The translations under genes and the position numbers were made by a program. A stretch of 9,781 nt of DNA from Lysobacteraceae bacterium (lineage in GTDB: Bacteria > Pseudomonadota > Gammaproteobacteria > Xanthomonadales > Xanthomonadaceae): assembly GCA_004173415.1 (NCBI GenBank), contig SEHC01000040.1, positions 1 through 9,781 on the forward strand. Direction: 5' to 3'. Positions 7,124-9,781 of this stretch are shown in pieces; the stretch's first letter is position 1, and the number at the start of each line of letters is the position of its first letter. The notes under the pieces are model-generated. The model did not search any database. It saw only the letters and a list, made by a program, of their open reading frames with translations, and was not told the origin of the DNA.

Positions 7124-7139
7124 TGTGACGTGCATCACA
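7124..7139. promoter_or_regulatory. Perfect CRP/Clp-type binding site
   Basis: TGTGACGTGCATCACA is a perfect TGTGA-N6-TCACA palindrome, the consensus for CRP and for the xanthomonad homologue Clp. T-rich bases to the left (TTTT) and CTT to the right resemble the flanks of strong sites. In Xanthomonas, Clp is inhibited by cyclic-di-GMP, which RpfG degrades. The centre (7131.5) lies about 66 bases before the start point predicted from the sigma-54-type element. Binding by another CRP/FNR-family protein is possible. Confidence 0.75.
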
Positions 7140-7171
7140 CTTGGCTTCTGATTCATCCCGGTTGACGGAGC

Positions 7172-7187
7172 TGGCACGCTTTCTGCG
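7172..7187 (+). promoter_or_regulatory. Candidate sigma-54 (-24/-12) promoter of rpfG
   Basis: TGGCACG-CTTT-CTGCG matches the consensus TGGCACG-N4-TTGCW at all seven -24 positions and three of five -12 positions. GG (7173-7174) and GC (7185-7186) have the obligatory 10-base spacing. The predicted start is near 7198, giving a leader of about 110 bases. A sigma-70 -35-like TTGACG (7162-7167) overlaps the same stretch, with only a poor -10 (CGTTAT 7186-7191), so a sigma-70 reading is possible. I see no enhancer-binding-protein site that I can name. Confidence 0.5.
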
Positions 7188-7293
7188 TTATTCCAGCAAA
7201 AGTCCGGACCGCGTCGCCTGTTCCCCCGCACCGCAGGCACCTTTCCGCCCGAACCAGGCCACCGGTATATATTCGCCAACAGCGGATCTGCCG

Positions 7294-7300
7294 GGGAGGA
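7294..7300 (+). promoter_or_regulatory. rpfG ribosome-binding site
   Basis: GGGAGGA ends 8 bases before the ATG at 7309. It is the clearest Shine-Dalgarno of any gene in the window, and it fixes the rpfG start against the in-frame TTG at 7141. Confidence 0.85.
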
Positions 7301-7308
7301 TTCAAGCA

Positions 7309-8448
7309 ATGCTAGATGCCAGCAGGGTCTACTCCGGGGTATCCTCGACAGACAGCCACGCAGCGTGGCCCAATGGGGTAGGTAGCGGCTTGGATATCGT
7401 CATCGTCGACGATCAGACTTCTGCGCGCACGATGTTGCGTCATGTGATCGAGGACATCGCTCCGGAATTGTCGGTGCATGATTTCGGCGATCCCGCGGTT
7501 GCCCTGGCCTGGTGCGAGGCCAATCGCAGCGACCTGCTGCTGCTCGACTACCGCATGCCCGGCATGGACGGGTTGGAATTCGCGCGCCGTTTCCGGCGCC
7601 TGCCGATGCACCGGGACATCCCCATCATCCTGATCACCGTCGTCGGCGACGAACCGATCCGCCAGGCCGCGCTCGAGGCCGGGGTGATCGACTTCCTGGT
7701 CAAGCCCGTTCGCCCGCGAGAACTGCGCGCCCGCTGCCGCAATCTGCTGCAGCTCCGCCAGCAGAGCGAGAACATCAAGCAGCGCGCGATGTCGCTGGAG
7801 CAGCGCCTGCTCTCGAGCATGCACGAGGTGGAGGAACGCGAGCGCGAGACGCTGTCCCGGCTTGCGCGCGCAATCGAGTATCGCGACAGCGGCACCAGCG
7901 CCTTCCTCGAGCGCATGGCCCACGTCGCCGGACTGATCGCCGAGCAGCTCGGACTGCCCGAGGATGAAGTGCGCGCAATCGAGATGGCCGCGCCGCTCCA
8001 CGACATGGGCAAGATCGCCATCCCCGATTCGGTGCTGATGAAGCCGGGCCCGCTGACCGAAGAAGAAACCGAGATCATGCGTCGTCATCCGCGCATCGGC
8101 CACGAACTTCTCAGCGGCAGCCACAACCGCTTCATCCAGGCTGGCGCGATCATCGCCCTGCGTCATCACGAGCGTTATGACGGCAGCGGCTATCCCGACG
8201 GGCTCAAGGGCGATGCGATTCCGCTGGAAGCGCGAATCGTGGCGGTGGCGGACGTTTTCGACGCCCTGATCTCGCCCCGACCGTACAAGAAGGCCTGGGA
8301 CAAGGATGCGGCGCTGGCCTATCTGTATGCCCAGCGTGGCCGCCTGTTCGACCCCGCGTGCGTCGATGCGCTGGGCCGTGGCCGGGCCAGGCTGGACGAC
8401 ATCTGCGAGCAGTACTCGACCGTCCACGTCCGTCCGGGCATGCAGTAG
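7309..8448 (+). CDS. rpfG: RpfG, response regulator with HD-GYP cyclic-di-GMP phosphodiesterase
   Basis: RpfG is the cytoplasmic partner of the sensor kinase RpfC in DSF cell-cell signalling. When phosphorylated it hydrolyses cyclic-di-GMP, changing virulence factor, biofilm and motility gene expression. The 379-residue product has a receiver domain (about 28-145) with acidic pocket VDD (33-35), phospho-acceptor D80 in LLLLDYRMPGMDG, and K132. A helical linker (146-185) with coiled-coil character follows. The HD-GYP domain (186-345) has HD at 231-232, K235, H260, HH at 286-287, GYP at 294-296 and D315. At the N-terminal ETGxH position of many HD-GYP proteins it has GTSAF (195-199), so that Glu and His ligand are missing; I believe this is typical of RpfG. 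The ATG at 7309 has a good ribosome-binding site. rpfC follows after 2 bases. Confidence 0.97.
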   Translation: MLDASRVYSGVSSTDSHAAWPNGVGSGLDIVIVDDQTSARTMLRHVIEDIAPELSVHDFGDPAVALAWCEANRSDLLLLDYRMPGMDGLEFARRFRRLPMHRDIPIILITVVGDEPIRQAALEAGVIDFLVKPVRPRELRARCRNLLQLRQQSENIKQRAMSLEQRLLSSMHEVEERERETLSRLARAIEYRDSGTSAFLERMAHVAGLIAEQLGLPEDEVRAIEMAAPLHDMGKIAIPDSVLMKPGPLTEEETEIMRRHPRIGHELLSGSHNRFIQAGAIIALRHHERYDGSGYPDGLKGDAIPLEARIVAVADVFDALISPRPYKKAWDKDAALAYLYAQRGRLFDPACVDALGRGRARLDDICEQYSTVHVRPGMQ

Positions 8449-8450
8449 CC

Positions 8451-9781
8451 GTGCACGCGCTTTCCACATGGGTCCGCAGCCGGTTGTCGAACCGGCCCGA
8501 CAGCGAGCATGGCCAGGCGATCGTCCGCATCGGCCTTATCTCGCTGATCCTGGCCTATGCGCTGCTGCCTTCCTCGCGGCAAATGCTGGATCCCGGCGAG
8601 TACTCCATCGTGCTCGCAATCGTGCTTTCCGGGCTGGTCAACGGCATCGTCATCATCGGCTGGCTGCTGGCCCAGCCCGGGAAGTCGGGATGGCGGCGCG
8701 CCTTGGGCATGGTCGCCGACTACGGCCTGATGGCGGCGGCCATGGTCGGGATGGGGGAACCCCTGGCCTGGGCCTACATCGTGCTGATGTGGGTGACCGT
8801 CGGCAACGGACTTCGCTATGGCAATCGCTATCTGATCATCGCCGTGGCGATGGCCTGCGTCAGTTTCGCCTGCGTGCTGGTGCTGAGCGAATACTGGGCG
8901 CAGAACCGCAGCCTGGGCATCGGCCTGCTGCTGGGACTGATCGCAGTGCCGATGTACCTGTCGGGATTGCTGCGGCAATTGACCCGCGCGACCGAGGAAG
9001 CCCATCGCGCCAACGAGGCCAAGAGCCGTTTCCTGGCCAACATGAGCCATGAGTTCCGCACCCCGCTCAACGGGCTGTCCGGCATGTCCGAACTGCTGGC
9101 CACCACCGACCTGGACAGCGAGCAGCGCGAGTGCCTTTCCACCATCCAGGCCTCCACCCGCAGCATGCTCGCGCTGGTCGAGGACGTGCTGGATATCTCG
9201 GCGATCGAGGCCGGCAAGCTCAAGCTCGACATGGTCGAGTTCTCGCCCCGCGAGCTGGTGGACAACATCGGCATGATCCTGCTGCCGCAGGCCCGCGGCA
9301 AGCAGCTGGAGTACGAGGTTCGGATCGCCGCCGATGTGCCCGATCGTTTGCGTGGCGACATTCGTCACCTGCGCCAGATCCTGCTGAACCTGGCCGGCAA
9401 CGCGGTCAAGTTTACGGACGCCGGCAGCGTCCGCCTGGAACTGCAGGTGGCGGCCGACGAGGACGCGCGCGTCTGCCTCCGGTTCGTTGTCACCGATACC
9501 GGCATCGGCATCCCGGCCGGCGTCCGGGCACGGCTCTTCGAGGCCTTCGAGCAGGCCGACGTCAGCCTGTCCCGCCGTTACGGCGGCACCGGCCTGGGAA
9601 CCACCATCGCCAAGGGCCTTACCGAGGCCATGGGTGGCCGGATCGGCTTCGAAAGCACCGAGAACAGCGGCAGCACCTTCTGGGTGGAGTTGCCTTTCGA
9701 GAAGGTCGAGGCGACGGCGAAGACCCCTGTGGTTCCGGCCTGGATCGAGGACCACCCCGCACAGGGCGGCGAGAACGTCAT
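8451..9781 (+). CDS. rpfC: RpfC, DSF-sensing hybrid histidine kinase (5' part, truncated by window)
   Basis: RpfC is the inner-membrane sensor of the DSF fatty-acid signal, and it phosphorylates RpfG. The 443 codons present encode about five transmembrane helices (about 26-41, 51-74, 84-101, 105-118/126-146 and 154-172). A dimerisation/phospho-acceptor domain follows with H200 in MSHEFRTPLNG. The ATPase domain has N317 in NLAGNAVKF, DTGIGI (349-354), LFEAFEQ (362-368) and GGTGLG (378-383). The receiver and HPt domains expected in the full protein lie beyond the window. GTG at 8451 was chosen because it keeps the whole first helix, puts the His near position 198-200 as in known RpfC, and lies 2 bases after the rpfG stop. 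The nearest in-frame ATG (8583) would remove helix 1. There is no clear Shine-Dalgarno, so translational coupling to rpfG is likely. Confidence 0.95.
   Translation, partial: MHALSTWVRSRLSNRPDSEHGQAIVRIGLISLILAYALLPSSRQMLDPGEYSIVLAIVLSGLVNGIVIIGWLLAQPGKSGWRRALGMVADYGLMAAAMVGMGEPLAWAYIVLMWVTVGNGLRYGNRYLIIAVAMACVSFACVLVLSEYWAQNRSLGIGLLLGLIAVPMYLSGLLRQLTRATEEAHRANEAKSRFLANMSHEFRTPLNGLSGMSELLATTDLDSEQRECLSTIQASTRSMLALVEDVLDISAIEAGKLKLDMVEFSPRELVDNIGMILLPQARGKQLEYEVRIAADVPDRLRGDIRHLRQILLNLAGNAVKFTDAGSVRLELQVAADEDARVCLRFVVTDTGIGIPAGVRARLFEAFEQADVSLSRRYGGTGLGTTIAKGLTEAMGGRIGFESTENSGSTFWVELPFEKVEATAKTPVVPAWIEDHPAQGGENV

Larger units (their letters stand above)
6989..7308. other. 320-bp intergenic region lysS-rpfG
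   Basis: No convincing gene lies here. From left to right it holds a GC-rich hairpin (GCCGCG 7011-7016 with CGCGGC 7030-7035, no T run, so at best a weak terminator of lysS). A weak sigma-70-like pair follows (TTGACC 7093-7098 with TATTTT 7118-7123, spacing 19). Then come the CRP/Clp-type palindrome (7124-7139), a TTGACG (7162-7167), the sigma-54-type element (7172-7187), an AT-rich TATATT (7268-7273) that could be another -10, and the rpfG ribosome-binding site. The length and density of signals suggest rpfG has its own, regulated promoter. Confidence 0.7.

Noticed and set aside
7112..7165. Small open frame of 17 codons in the rpfG leader (MSYFCDVHH...)
   Set aside because: It has no ribosome-binding site, spans the CRP-type palindrome and probably starts upstream of the main transcription start.
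7141..8448. Longer RpfG starting at TTG 7141
   Set aside because: The ATG at 7309 has a strong ribosome-binding site and gives the usual RpfG N-terminus and length; the extension would cover the predicted promoter.

Overview
The window is a stretch of high-GC gammaproteobacterial chromosome that I recognise as part of the rpf (regulation of pathogenicity factors) cluster of a xanthomonad (Xanthomonadaceae/Lysobacteraceae: Xanthomonas, Stenotrophomonas, Lysobacter, Luteimonas and relatives). The basis is gene order and protein motifs: end of rpfE, then recJ, (acyltransferase), rpfD, prfB, lysS, rpfG and the start of rpfC. I cannot name the genus. The absence of rpfH between rpfG and rpfC argues against a Xanthomonas campestris-type arrangement.

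Left part (1-3060): the last 46 codons of an RpfE-like protein overlap by 4 bases (ATGA) with recJ, the 5'-3' single-strand DNA exonuclease. On the opposite strand lies a multi-pass membrane acyltransferase (acyltransferase-3/OpgC-like). Its 3' end overlaps recJ's 3' end by 26 bases, so the two genes converge without room for an ordinary terminator. Middle (3061-6988): a 152-bp divergent spacer leads into rpfD, a four-helix membrane protein with a LytTR DNA-binding domain. Next comes the translation pair prfB (release factor 2, with the classic in-frame TGA and programmed +1 frameshift) and lysS (class II lysyl-tRNA synthetase). The 175 bp between prfB and lysS hold four perfect 14-bp tandem repeats plus an inverted copy about 80 bp upstream, able to form a 24-bp perfect stem.

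Right part (6989-9781): a 320-bp leader precedes rpfG. It carries a perfect CRP/Clp-type palindrome and a good sigma-54-type -24/-12 element. rpfG (receiver plus HD-GYP cyclic-di-GMP phosphodiesterase) is followed after 2 bases by rpfC (membrane hybrid histidine kinase, GTG start), which runs off the window before its receiver and HPt domains. In known xanthomonads RpfC senses the diffusible signal factor (DSF) and phosphorylates RpfG. RpfG then degrades cyclic-di-GMP, and this releases the transcription factor Clp. A Clp-type box in front of rpfG would therefore close a feedback loop; this is the most interesting regulatory hypothesis here.

Apart from this signalling module the genes are ordinary housekeeping genes. 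I see no insertion sequence, phage gene, CRISPR array, tRNA or rRNA. Several genes (rpfD, prfB, lysS, rpfC) lack a recognisable Shine-Dalgarno sequence, and rpfD looks leaderless.
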